Source: Roseicyclus sp965662675 (GTDB lineage Bacteria; Pseudomonadota; Alphaproteobacteria; Rhodobacterales; Rhodobacteraceae). Taken from it: DNA of 64,000 bases. The position numbers and the translations under genes are program-made. The notes beneath the pieces are model-generated. The model was given only the letters and a program-made list of their open reading frames with translations, ran no database searches and was not told the DNA's origin. The stretch is from NCBI RefSeq assembly GCF_965662675.1, contig NZ_CBFIIK010000004.1:1-64000 (forward strand), written 5' to 3'. This document shows, piece by piece, positions 24,539 to 32,479 of this stretch; positions within the stretch are counted from its first letter, which is position 1; every line of letters begins with the position of its first letter.

Positions 24539-25716
24539 ATGTGCGTGGGGGAAACCAGCCCCGTCAGATGCGCAAGGTTCTTGATCCCGATCTTGAGATG
24601 GGCAAGGGGGCGCGCCTTGACCAGTTCCTTGTTCATATAGGCCTCGAACGTCAGGCGTTGGACATCGACATCATGGCAAAGCGAAACGAAACGCTCGCGC
24701 CGTTCATCGGATTTGTAATAGGCATCTTGCATCGCGCCCAAAACCTTGAAGACGGATTTATGCTCGCGCATGAACAGCTTCCGCGCAAGTTTCAGATCCT
24801 TGATCATCCCGGTCTGTAGCTTGGTGGCCGCAGCGATCGCTGCATAGCGGCCGCCGATCATGGCGTAAAAGATCCCCTCGCCCGAAGAGGGCGCGACGAC
24901 ACCCGCCGCATCGCCCGCAAGCACCACATCGCGGCCATTGTCCCATTCATCCAAAGGCCGCAGCGGGATCGGCGCGCCCTCTTTCCGGATGGTCTTGCAA
25001 TCGGCCAGGCCGCTTGCCTCGCGCAGATCGGCGGTGGCCTTCTTCAGATCCACCTCGCGCAGGAAGCTGCCCATGCCGATGGAGGCCGACTTACCATGCG
25101 GGAAAACCCAGCCGTAGAAATCGGGGCTGATCCGGCCGTCATAGATCACGTCGCATCGGTCGGGGTGGTAGTCGCCGCGCGGCCCGGGGGCCTCGACGAT
25201 CTCGTGATAGGCGATCACATAGGGGATCTTGTCGCCATCCTTGATCTCGGTCCGCGCCACGTTCGAACGTGCGCCATCGGCGCCGATCACCAGCTTGGTG
25301 GTCAGCATGCGCTCCTCACCGCTCTCCTTGTCGCGGTAATGGACATGGGTGCCCGCCGCATCGCGGGTGATCTTGGTATAGGTTCCGGTCAGCCGCTCGG
25401 CCCCGGCATAGGCGGCGCGGGCGCGCAGGAATTCGTCGAAATGCTCACGATCCACCATGCCGACGAAACCGTTCTCGATCGGGATATCGACGCGCCGCCC
25501 CGTGGGCGAGATCATGCGCGCGGTGGTGATCTTGGCGACCAGCTGTTCATCGGGGATCTGAAAATCGCGGATCAGCCGCGGCGGGATTGCCCCACCGCAG
25601 GGCTTGATCCGTCCTGCCCGGTCGATCAGCGCCACCTTGTGGCCGGAGCGCGCCAGATCTTCGGCGGCGGTGGCACCCGATGGGCCACCGCCCACGACAA
25701 CGACATCGTATTTCAT
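24535..25716 (-). CDS. bchP: Geranylgeranyl reductase (bacteriochlorophyll a phytyl tail)
   Basis: About 393 aa FAD-dependent oxidoreductase that reduces the geranylgeranyl tail of bacteriochlorophyll to phytyl. The N-terminal VVVVGGGPSGATAAEDLARSGH is the FAD-binding fold, and PCGGAIPPRLI and AGDAAGVVAPSSGEGIFYAM are family signatures. The ATG at 25716 has GGGAGA at good spacing; an ATG at 25722, overlapping the upstream stop, would add two residues. Confidence 0.95.
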   Translation of the reverse strand: MKYDVVVVGGGPSGATAAEDLARSGHKVALIDRAGRIKPCGGAIPPRLIRDFQIPDEQLVAKITTARMISPTGRRVDIPIENGFVGMVDREHFDEFLRARAAYAGAERLTGTYTKITRDAAGTHVHYRDKESGEERMLTTKLVIGADGARSNVARTEIKDGDKIPYVIAYHEIVEAPGPRGDYHPDRCDVIYDGRISPDFYGWVFPHGKSASIGMGSFLREVDLKKATADLREASGLADCKTIRKEGAPIPLRPLDEWDNGRDVVLAGDAAGVVAPSSGEGIFYAMIGGRYAAIAAATKLQTGMIKDLKLARKLFMREHKSVFKVLGAMQDAYYKSDERRERFVSLCHDVDVQRLTFEAYMNKELVKARPLAHLKIGIKNLAHLTGLVSPTHI

Positions 25717-25718
25717 GG

Positions 25719-27011
25719 TCATTCTCCCGGAACCGCCGCGCGATTCTGCGCGGATATGGATATGCCGCCCTCCATCACGCGCAGCGCCATGAGTGCTGCG
25801 GCGAGATAAAGAAGCGCTTCGAATGTGAAAACGGCCCCAAAGGCCGAAGCATCATCGGTGACAAGCCGCGCCAGATCGGCAAGACCGGCACCGACCAGAC
25901 CGCCAAAGCCCGCGGCGATCGCCTGCGCCGCACCCCAAAGACCCATCCGGGTCCCTTCGCGGGCATTGCGACCTTCACCCGCCAGCGCCATCATCGATCC
26001 GATGGCCGCGACGGCGAACATGCCGTTGAAAAATCCAAGCCCGATCACGGCCGGCAACAAGGGCGCGCCCGGGCCTATCTGGCCCAAGGCGGAAATGCCC
26101 AAAAGTGCTGCCGCCGATCCGATGCAGCCGATCACCACCCAAGCCCTGAGCGTCAACAGTCGTAGCGCCGTGCCCGCAACACCGACCACCACCATGCCAA
26201 GGAACACGCCGCCATTCTGGGCGCCAGAAAGCGTGGTCGATTGGCCGGGGGTAAAGCCGAATACAAGGCCGGCATAGGGCTCAAGGATCAATTCCTGCAT
26301 GAAATAGGCGGTCATGCTGAGGAAGACGAAAAGGGTGAACATGCGCGCCTTGGGCTCGGCCCAGACCTCGCGCAGACCCTCCAGAAAGGGGGCGCTTTCA
26401 GCCTCGGGCTGGGCGGTGACGCGGGCCTCGATCCCGCGCACTGCGATGCAGGTGAGCACGAAGGCCCCAAGGGTGACGACGCCCACCACCTCCATCAGAC
26501 GCAGGGGCGTGTAGGGGTCAAGGAACTGGCCCGAGACACCCGCCGTCATGGCGATTCCGAAGATCATCATCAGCCATGTGATCGTCGCCGCCGCCGGCCT
26601 GCGGCGCGGTGCGGTCGATGTCGCAAGCAGCGCCAATAGCGAAGTGCCCGATGCGCCGACCCCAAGGCCGATCGCCGCATAGGCAAGGATCGAGACGATC
26701 AGGCCCAATGCCGCCTGCGTTTCCATCACGATGACGCCGTAAGCTGCCGATAGCCCGCCCAACGCCAGAATCGCCATGCCACCGATGATCCAGCGCGTGC
26801 GCCGACCACCGGTATCGGATTTGTAGCCCCATTGGGGCCGCGTGATCTGGATGCCGTAATGCAGCGCCACCAAAGCGCCGGGCAAAACTGCGGGAAGGGC
26901 CAGTTCCACGACCATCAGCCGGTTCAGGGTCGAGGTTATCAATACCACGATGGCCCCAAGCGCCATTTGCACAAGACCAAGGCGCATGATCTGAAGCCAC
27001 GAAAGCGTCAT
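25719..27011 (-). CDS. PucC/Bch2-family MFS protein beside bchG (ORF428-like)
   Basis: 430 aa, about twelve membrane segments. It belongs to the BCD/PucC branch of the major facilitator superfamily, as does lhaA in this window. Homologues between bchG and bchP (ORF428 of Rhodobacter capsulatus) are thought to deliver or handle bacteriochlorophyll during complex assembly; no substrate has been proven. LNRLMVVELALPAVLPGALVA and RPQWGYKSDTGGRRTRWI are family hallmarks. The ATG at 27011 overlaps the bchG stop; a TTG at 27017 is the alternative. Confidence 0.88.
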   Translation of the reverse strand: MTLSWLQIMRLGLVQMALGAIVVLITSTLNRLMVVELALPAVLPGALVALHYGIQITRPQWGYKSDTGGRRTRWIIGGMAILALGGLSAAYGVIVMETQAALGLIVSILAYAAIGLGVGASGTSLLALLATSTAPRRRPAAATITWLMMIFGIAMTAGVSGQFLDPYTPLRLMEVVGVVTLGAFVLTCIAVRGIEARVTAQPEAESAPFLEGLREVWAEPKARMFTLFVFLSMTAYFMQELILEPYAGLVFGFTPGQSTTLSGAQNGGVFLGMVVVGVAGTALRLLTLRAWVVIGCIGSAAALLGISALGQIGPGAPLLPAVIGLGFFNGMFAVAAIGSMMALAGEGRNAREGTRMGLWGAAQAIAAGFGGLVGAGLADLARLVTDDASAFGAVFTFEALLYLAAALMALRVMEGGISISAQNRAAVPGE

Positions 27012-27931
27012 GGCCAAGCCTCCAGCGTGCGCACGGCAAATGCCGTCACCATCATGCCCGCGACGTAAAGCGTGACGCCCACGCCGTTATACCAAGGCGC
27101 GCGGCCCTTGGGGTCGCGCAAAAGCACCTGCATCGCATAGGCTTGCGCGATCAGCGAAACGGCAATGGCCATTCCGTGAAGCGGGCGATCCCAGACGAAG
27201 AAAAGCAGCGCGAAGACGATCACCTGCGGCACCGCCATGACGATGCAAGCCAGTTTCGCCGCGCGTTCGGGGCCAAGCGTCACGGGCAGGGAATTCACGC
27301 CCATCTGGCGGTCGCCCTCAAGCGCCTTGAAATCGTTGAGCGTCATGATCCCATGCGCGCCGATGCCGTAAAGCAAGGCGACGATGATCACCGGCCAGCT
27401 TGGCGCGCCCATCGACAAAACGGCCGCCCCGGTGAACCAAGGCAGCGTTTCGTAGGACAGCCCCACCAGCCCCGGCCCCCACCAGCCCGACCGCTTCAGC
27501 CGGACGGGTTCCGCTGAATAGGCCCAAGCCGCTGCGATGGCGAGCAGTGTGGCGGCAAAGCCCCAAGGTCCGAGCGCCAGCCCGATAAACGCCGCCGCGG
27601 CAGACATGATCAGCGCGATCCACAAGCCCCAGCGCCCCGGAATGCGCCCCGAGGGGATCGGGCGGTGAGGCTCGTTGATCGCATCGACATGGCGGTCGCA
27701 CCAGTCATTCGCCGCCTGGCTCATCCCGCAGACGATGGGGCCGGCCAGGATGACCCCAAGGATCACCGCCAGCCAATGCCCCGATGGCGCAACCCCGGCC
27801 GAGACCGCACCGCACAGATAGGCCCACATCGGCGGAAACCATGTGATGGGTTTCAGCAATGTCAGCACCGCCCGGGTTTCGGGCAGGCGGCGGTCAACAG
27901 AGGCAGGGGTGAGGTCGGTCGTTACACTCAT
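27008..27931 (-). CDS. bchG: Bacteriochlorophyll synthase (polyprenyl transferase)
   Basis: 307 aa UbiA-family membrane protein that esterifies bacteriochlorophyllide a with geranylgeranyl diphosphate. The first Asp-rich motif is QAANDWCDRHVDAINEPHRPIPSG, and the second is LNDFKALEGDRQMG. The start at 27931 (MSVTTDL) agrees with the family; an ATG at 27943 adds four codons but lies inside the PpsR palindrome. The start codon sits in the centre of an 18-bp palindrome (27922-27939). Confidence 0.95.
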   Translation of the reverse strand: MSVTTDLTPASVDRRLPETRAVLTLLKPITWFPPMWAYLCGAVSAGVAPSGHWLAVILGVILAGPIVCGMSQAANDWCDRHVDAINEPHRPIPSGRIPGRWGLWIALIMSAAAAFIGLALGPWGFAATLLAIAAAWAYSAEPVRLKRSGWWGPGLVGLSYETLPWFTGAAVLSMGAPSWPVIIVALLYGIGAHGIMTLNDFKALEGDRQMGVNSLPVTLGPERAAKLACIVMAVPQVIVFALLFFVWDRPLHGMAIAVSLIAQAYAMQVLLRDPKGRAPWYNGVGVTLYVAGMMVTAFAVRTLEAWP

Positions 27932-27939
27932 GAGTGTAA
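27922..27939. repeat. 18-bp perfect palindrome over the bchG start codon
   Basis: TTACACTCATGAGTGTAA equals its own reverse complement, and the bchG ATG (27931-27929 on the minus strand) lies at its centre. It shares the AGTGTAA arm with the neighbouring PpsR operator. It may be an extra protein site or an RNA structure hiding the start. Confidence 0.6.
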
Positions 27940-27952
27940 ACATAACCTGACA
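27935..27952. promoter_or_regulatory. PpsR/CrtJ operator at bchG
   Basis: TGTAAACATAACCTGACA is a perfect TGT-N12-ACA match immediately upstream of the bchG start. A one-mismatch copy, TGTAAACAGGTCTTTACG, lies at 27970-27987. The nonamer AGTGTAAAC begins at 27934 and again at 27969, 35 bases apart. The operon bchG-PucC-like-bchP-idi is the likely target. Confidence 0.82.
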
Positions 27953-28042
27953 GTTTACGAGTCGGCAAGTGTAAACAGGTCTTTACGCATGCCAAAACCC
28001 CGGCGCGCGGGCGAATAGAGATTGGCGCTCAGGAGAAGTATT

Positions 28043-29494
28043 TCAGCTATCGGTGCTGCGGTCAGAGCGGCTCAACAAGCCGTATTTGCGCAGCTTGACG
28101 TAAAGCGATTGCCGCGAGAGGCCCAGCATCTCGGCGGCGGCCACACGGTTGTTGTCGGTCAACTCGACCGCCGTTTCGATACACATCTTCTCGACGACAT
28201 CGGTGGTGGCTGCCACGATATCCTTGAGGGGTGCAGACCCCACCAAATCCATCACATTGCGCATCGCGTCGTCGGACATCGTGCCGGGGCCCGGCATGAC
28301 CGCTGCGCTTGGCTCGCGCACAACTTCCATCCGCGAAGTGTCGCGGATAACGAAAGCGAACCCTGTCGCGCCAGCGGCACTCAGATGCGTCGCCGACATT
28401 TCGACCGAAAGCTGAGAGCCGTAAGCACCTTCGAGCCGTGTCGCGTACATCCGCATCTTGCCGGAACGCGCGGCATTGTCGGTCAAGACCTTCAGATCGA
28501 CGCTGGCGCGTGCAAGAAACTCCGCCAAGGAGCGCCCGCGCACATCGGCAAGCGAGCCTGCATCGGTCAGGTTCAAAAACGCATCATTGGCGGAACGGAT
28601 CGTACCATGGGCATCTGTGATGACGATGGCATCGGGGCCTTCGCGGTAAAGCTGCGCCAAGGTATTCGACAACTCGACCGCAACGGTTTCATGCGACTTG
28701 GCCGACTCGATCCGGCACAGCAGCGATTTGTCACCCGCCGCGCGGAAGACGATCGGATGCAGCGAGACATCGATCTTGCCGCGCCGCGTGGTCGCGGTGA
28801 TCGGGCCACCCGTTCCGTCGCCGGATGCTACAACCAGCCCTTCGATGAACTCGCCGCGGCGGCGACCGTCGAATTCCTGGGTGAATGCGCTGCCGGTCAG
28901 CGTGTCGATCTCGGCGCCGAGCATCTGCGCAGCGGCGGAGTTCAGATCGACGATCCGCCCCGAGGCGACATCGACCAAAACCATCGCATCACGCACCGCC
29001 TCCATGATCACGCGGTAGCGTGTTTCATAGTCGCGATGCGTCTCGTAATCTTTTTCCAGCGCAAGCTGTGCCTTGACCAGCCTGTGCTGCAATTCCGCGA
29101 TGGGGCGCAGGTCGCGGCCCAGCATCAGGATAATATCGGGATTACTGGTCTTGTGCACCGTGTAGCGGATCGGGAATTCCCAATTCGCATTGTCGAAATG
29201 GTTCACCTCGATCGCATCGACGGCGGTTTTCTTGCCATCGCGATGCGCCTCAAGCTGCGCTTCGAGTTTGGACAGGCTGTCCTCGGCCATGAACTCGCGG
29301 ATGTCGCGGTCTTTCCAGTGGTCAAGCCGTCCAAGTGTCGGGTTGAGAGGGTTGACGATGACCGATTTGACGGTCCCCTCGGTGTCGAGGACCAAGGCAA
29401 GGTCAGCCGCCGTCGTGACGATCTCATTGAACTGCTCCGGCCCGATGGTCGGTGCCGACGGCTGATCCCAGAAATCCGATCCGCGCGTGTTCAT
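28043..29494 (-). CDS. ppsR: Photosynthesis repressor PpsR/CrtJ
   Basis: 483 aa. It represses crt, bch and puc genes in oxygen. An N-terminal domain and two PAS domains (about 160-275 and 290-390) precede a FIS-type helix-turn-helix (NNRVAAAEMLGLSRQSLYVKLRKYG). Cys260 and Cys438 lie at places comparable to the redox-active Cys251 and Cys424 of Rhodobacter sphaeroides PpsR. The start MNTRG was chosen by family likeness; an ATG at 29503, four bases after the ppaA stop, is the alternative. ppaA is cotranscribed upstream. Confidence 0.94.
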   Translation of the reverse strand: MNTRGSDFWDQPSAPTIGPEQFNEIVTTAADLALVLDTEGTVKSVIVNPLNPTLGRLDHWKDRDIREFMAEDSLSKLEAQLEAHRDGKKTAVDAIEVNHFDNANWEFPIRYTVHKTSNPDIILMLGRDLRPIAELQHRLVKAQLALEKDYETHRDYETRYRVIMEAVRDAMVLVDVASGRIVDLNSAAAQMLGAEIDTLTGSAFTQEFDGRRRGEFIEGLVVASGDGTGGPITATTRRGKIDVSLHPIVFRAAGDKSLLCRIESAKSHETVAVELSNTLAQLYREGPDAIVITDAHGTIRSANDAFLNLTDAGSLADVRGRSLAEFLARASVDLKVLTDNAARSGKMRMYATRLEGAYGSQLSVEMSATHLSAAGATGFAFVIRDTSRMEVVREPSAAVMPGPGTMSDDAMRNVMDLVGSAPLKDIVAATTDVVEKMCIETAVELTDNNRVAAAEMLGLSRQSLYVKLRKYGLLSRSDRSTDS

Positions 29495-29507
29495 ACGATC
29501 CATATCC

Positions 29508-30332
29508 CTAACGCCGATCCATCGATAGGTCGGCCATGCCTTCCAATTCTTGCGACGGCGCATCAGGCACCAGCGCATTCAACCCACATCGCCGCAGTAC
29601 AGAGACGGCATCGCGCGCGGTATGATCCGCACCACTGAGCGCAAGCACATCATACCCTTTGTCGAGGATAGATCCCCCGATCACGATCGGGGTGACGCGC
29701 GTCACGGTAAGGCGAATTATGTCCACCAATTCTTTTGCCGATGCAAGTGTTCTGCGCCCAGATACGGTCAAACCGACCATGCGATAGCGCTTGCGACGCA
29801 GCATTTCTTGGATCTGGCGCGGATGGCTGTCGACCGCGACATCGACCCGATAGCCACGGCGCCTGAGCTGATCGGCCAAGACGAAGGCGCCGAGTGTATG
29901 ATGCTCGCCGCGCGGAATGACCAGCAAGATCATCGGCGCATCGACATGGGCCGCATTGCGCCCCGCATCATGCCAGCCCAAGCCGCGCACCGTTTCTTGC
30001 AGCCGCGCCGCACCGATCGTCACATCGGCAAAGCTGATCTCATCAGCGAACCAACGCTCGCCCATCTGCTGCGCGACGGCGGGCACGATATGATCGATGA
30101 TCTCGGTCGCCCTGATGCCATCTTGGCGCAAGCGCATCAGCATCTCGTGGCGGCGCTCTTCCTCGGGAGAGATGAAGGCATCGCAAAGCTGCGCCAGCCG
30201 CAGTTTCAACCCATCCGAACGACCCGGCCTGTCGGCGGCAAGAACGGCGATTGCGCGCTGGGCGAGGCGCGCAATTTCGGCGGCTTCGATGGCCTGTCGG
30301 CCCGCCGCTTTGCTGTGCCGTTCGTCATTCAT
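29508..30332 (-). CDS. ppaA: PpaA/AerR-type antirepressor with cobalamin-binding domain
   Basis: 274 aa. AerR/PpaA proteins bind B12 and antagonise PpsR/CrtJ in response to light or oxygen. The first half is helical (B12-binding cap; VAQQMGERWFADEISFADVTIGAARLQE). The second half is the Rossmann-like B12 domain with PRGEHHTLGAF (His144, His145), where the lower cobalt ligand is expected, and IVIGGSILDKG. It lies directly upstream of ppsR and diverges from bchF over a region with two PpsR operators. Confidence 0.9.
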   Translation of the reverse strand: MNDERHSKAAGRQAIEAAEIARLAQRAIAVLAADRPGRSDGLKLRLAQLCDAFISPEEERRHEMLMRLRQDGIRATEIIDHIVPAVAQQMGERWFADEISFADVTIGAARLQETVRGLGWHDAGRNAAHVDAPMILLVIPRGEHHTLGAFVLADQLRRRGYRVDVAVDSHPRQIQEMLRRKRYRMVGLTVSGRRTLASAKELVDIIRLTVTRVTPIVIGGSILDKGYDVLALSGADHTARDAVSVLRRCGLNALVPDAPSQELEGMADLSMDRR

Positions 30333-30433
30333 CTGATTTCACCGATTGCGCCACCGCCCAAATCTTTTCGTCAGCATCGACGTCGGTCGGGGGCAAGTTG
30401 GCCTTGGTCTAGTGTCGCGCATTCATCCTATTC

Positions 30434-30451
30434 TGTCAAAGTAAATTGACA
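30434..30451. promoter_or_regulatory. PpsR/CrtJ operator near ppaA
   Basis: TGTCAAAGTAAATTGACA is a perfect, nearly fully symmetric TGT-N12-ACA site 102 bases upstream of ppaA. With the bchF-side site it could form a DNA loop. It implies feedback of PpsR on the ppaA-ppsR operon. Confidence 0.88.
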
Positions 30452-30576
30452 CGCACCAGCTTTCAAGGCGCAAGCCCGCCGAGCAGGGTGAATCTTTTCT
30501 CAGAAAATCCCCGTTTTTCTTACCTTTTTCAGCTTCTCCCGCGGGGTAAATGCGTCGCCACGTCAGACAGTTAATG

Positions 30577-30594
30577 TGTAAGTTTTAATTGACA
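30577..30594. promoter_or_regulatory. PpsR/CrtJ operator overlapping bchF -35
   Basis: TGTAAGTTTTAATTGACA is a TGT-N12-ACA site whose right arm is the TTGACA -35 hexamer (30589-30594). The -10-like TAACTT follows after 18 bases and bchF starts 31 bases beyond that. Bound repressor would block the promoter of the whole bchFNBHLM-lhaA-puh unit. Confidence 0.87.
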
Positions 30595-30649
30595 CTCTAC
30601 CCCGCCGGAGGCTAACTTTTCCATATCGTCCAAAGGAATCGAACATCGA

Positions 30650-31135
30650 ATGCCGACCGAAACACTGACATCGGTACCGTCACGCCAGCTTTACACCTCA
30701 GAGGAACGGGCCCGGCGAGACAGCACGGTTTGGACGACCGTGCAGGGTGTTCTGGCGCCGCTGCAATTCGTGGTTTTTCTTGTTTCCTTGGGCTTGGTGC
30801 TGCGTTTCATGATGACGGGCGCGGGTTATGAGGCGGCGACGTTTTCGATCATCGCAAAGACGATCGTGCTTCTGACGATCATGGTCACAGGCGCGATCTG
30901 GGAGAAGGTGGTCTTTGGCCAATACCTCTTTGCCGAGGCCTTCTTCTGGGAGGATGTGGTCAGCTTCCTCGTGATCGCGCTGCATCTTGGCTATGTCTGG
31001 GCGCTGATCGCGGGTTGGTCGCATGCCGACCAGATGTGGATCGCGCTTGCGGCCTACACCGCCTATGTCGTCAACGCCGCCCAGTTCATCTGGAAGCTGC
31101 GCATGGCGCGGCTGGATGCGGGGGCGCGCGCATGA
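30650..31135 (+). CDS. bchF: 3-vinyl bacteriochlorophyllide hydratase
   Basis: 161 aa. BchF hydrates the C3 vinyl group to 1-hydroxyethyl. Three to four hydrophobic helices are evident (LAPLQFVVFLVSLGLVLRF, IIAKTIVLLTIMVTGAIWEK, VVSFLVIALHLGYVWAL). EKVVFGQYLFAEAFFWEDVVS is the conserved core. AAAGGAAT precedes the ATG by eleven bases. The stop overlaps bchN (ATGA). Confidence 0.94.
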   Translation: MPTETLTSVPSRQLYTSEERARRDSTVWTTVQGVLAPLQFVVFLVSLGLVLRFMMTGAGYEAATFSIIAKTIVLLTIMVTGAIWEKVVFGQYLFAEAFFWEDVVSFLVIALHLGYVWALIAGWSHADQMWIALAAYTAYVVNAAQFIWKLRMARLDAGARA

Positions 31136-32415
31136 ACCGCCCAGCCAATATCCCCGCCGCCACCTGTCGCGATGCGCCCATCCTGAAAGAGCGTGGCCAG
31201 CGCGAGGTGTTTTGCGGACTGACCGGCATCATCTGGCTGCACCGCAAGATGCAAGATGCCTTCTTCCTCGTCGTCGGCTCGCGCACCTGCGCGCATCTGC
31301 TGCAATCGGCCGCCGGTGTGATGATCTTCGCCGAACCCCGCTTCGGCACCGCGATCTTGGAAGAAACCGATCTGGCGGGGCTTGCCGATGCCAATGACGA
31401 GCTTGACCGCGAGGTCGGTCGTCTTTTGTCGCGCCGTCCTGATATCAAGCAGCTGTTCCTCGTCGGCTCTTGCCCTTCGGAAGTCATCAAGCTCGACCTC
31501 GCCCGCGCGGCTGAGCGTCTGACGCAAATCCACGCGCCCCATGTGCGTGTGCTGAACTATTCCGGCAGTGGCATTGAGACGACCTTCACCCAAGGTGAGG
31601 ATGCTTGTCTCGCTTCCATGGTTCCCGTCCTCCCCGGGACGGAAGCGCGCGAGCTTTTGCTTGTGGGTGCGCTGCCGGATGTTGTCGAAGATCAGGCCGT
31701 CGGCCTCTTGACGAAAATGGGTATCGGGCCAATCCGGGTTTTGCCCGCGCCGCGCACATCGGATGCGCCGGGTGTTGGCCCGAACACGGTCTTCGCCTGC
31801 CTTCAGCCCTTCCTCGGCGATACCGCCGCCGCATTGGAGCGGCGTGGTGCGCGAATGATCCAAGCGCCCTTTCCCTTCGGCGAAGAGGGCACGACACTTT
31901 GGCTGCGCGCCATCGCGGATGAATTCGGTGTCGACGACGCCAATTTCGAGGCCGTCACCGCCGCACCGCGCGCCCGCGCGCGGACGGCCATCGCCAATGC
32001 CTCCGAACATCTGCGCGGCAAGTCGGTCTTCTTCATGCCCGACAGCCAGTTGGAAATCCCGCTAGCGCGCTTCCTGACCCGCGAATGCGGGATGGAGGCG
32101 ATCGAGATCGGCCAGCCTTTCATTCACAAGGGCCTTGTCGGCCCCGATATGGATCTTATCCCGGCGGGCCCCACCGTTTCCGAGGGCCAAGATGTCGATA
32201 AACAACTCGACCGCGTCCGCGCCGCGCGGCCCGACCTGACGGTTTGCGGCCTTGGCCTCGCCAATCCCCTGGAGGCCGAGGGGCTCACGACCAAATGGGC
32301 CATCGAACTGGTGTTCACGCCCGTCCACTTCTACGATCAGGCGGGCGATCTGGCGGGCCTCTTCAGCCGCCCGCTCCGCCGCCGCGCCCTCCTGAAACTG
32401 GAGGCTGCGGAATGA
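31132..32415 (+). CDS. bchN: Light-independent protochlorophyllide reductase subunit N
   Basis: 427 aa NifD-like subunit of dark-operative protochlorophyllide reductase. Three Cys ligands of the NB [4Fe-4S] cluster are recognisable in EVFCGLTG, GSRTCAHLLQ and VGSCPSEVIK; the fourth ligand is an Asp of BchB. The start at 31132 overlaps the bchF stop; the frame is open back to 31015 but only as a shadow of bchF. Unlike the other junctions, 64 bases holding repeat copy A separate it from bchB. Confidence 0.95.
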   Translation: MNRPANIPAATCRDAPILKERGQREVFCGLTGIIWLHRKMQDAFFLVVGSRTCAHLLQSAAGVMIFAEPRFGTAILEETDLAGLADANDELDREVGRLLSRRPDIKQLFLVGSCPSEVIKLDLARAAERLTQIHAPHVRVLNYSGSGIETTFTQGEDACLASMVPVLPGTEARELLLVGALPDVVEDQAVGLLTKMGIGPIRVLPAPRTSDAPGVGPNTVFACLQPFLGDTAAALERRGARMIQAPFPFGEEGTTLWLRAIADEFGVDDANFEAVTAAPRARARTAIANASEHLRGKSVFFMPDSQLEIPLARFLTRECGMEAIEIGQPFIHKGLVGPDMDLIPAGPTVSEGQDVDKQLDRVRAARPDLTVCGLGLANPLEAEGLTTKWAIELVFTPVHFYDQAGDLAGLFSRPLRRRALLKLEAAE

Positions 32416-32423
32416 CCCGTCAT

Positions 32424-32472
32424 CTTCTCTGTTTCAAAAATATCCCGGGGGTCCGGGGGCCGCGCCCCCGGA
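32424..32472 (+). repeat. Dispersed palindromic element, copy A (bchN-bchB spacer)
   Basis: It starts with CTTCTCTGTTTCA, continues with AATATCCCGGGGG, and ends in a hairpin TCCGGGGGC/GCCCCCGGA with loop CGC (32452-32472). The first 28 bases match copy C at 27 positions. It fills most of the bchN-bchB gap, and its last bases (CCGGAAG) provide the only ribosome-binding-like sequence of bchB. Confidence 0.85.
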
Positions 32473-32479
32473 AGCAGTT

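Larger units (their letters stand above)
30333..30649. other. ppaA-bchF divergent control region
   Basis: 317 bases without a gene. The region has two PpsR palindromes 125 bases apart, one near each gene, and a sigma-70-like promoter for bchF (TTGACA 30589-30594, 18 bases, TAACTT 30613-30618). An AT-rich tract of runs of A, C and T (about 30491-30535) lies between them. No ORF longer than a few codons with a plausible start was seen. Confidence 0.75.
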
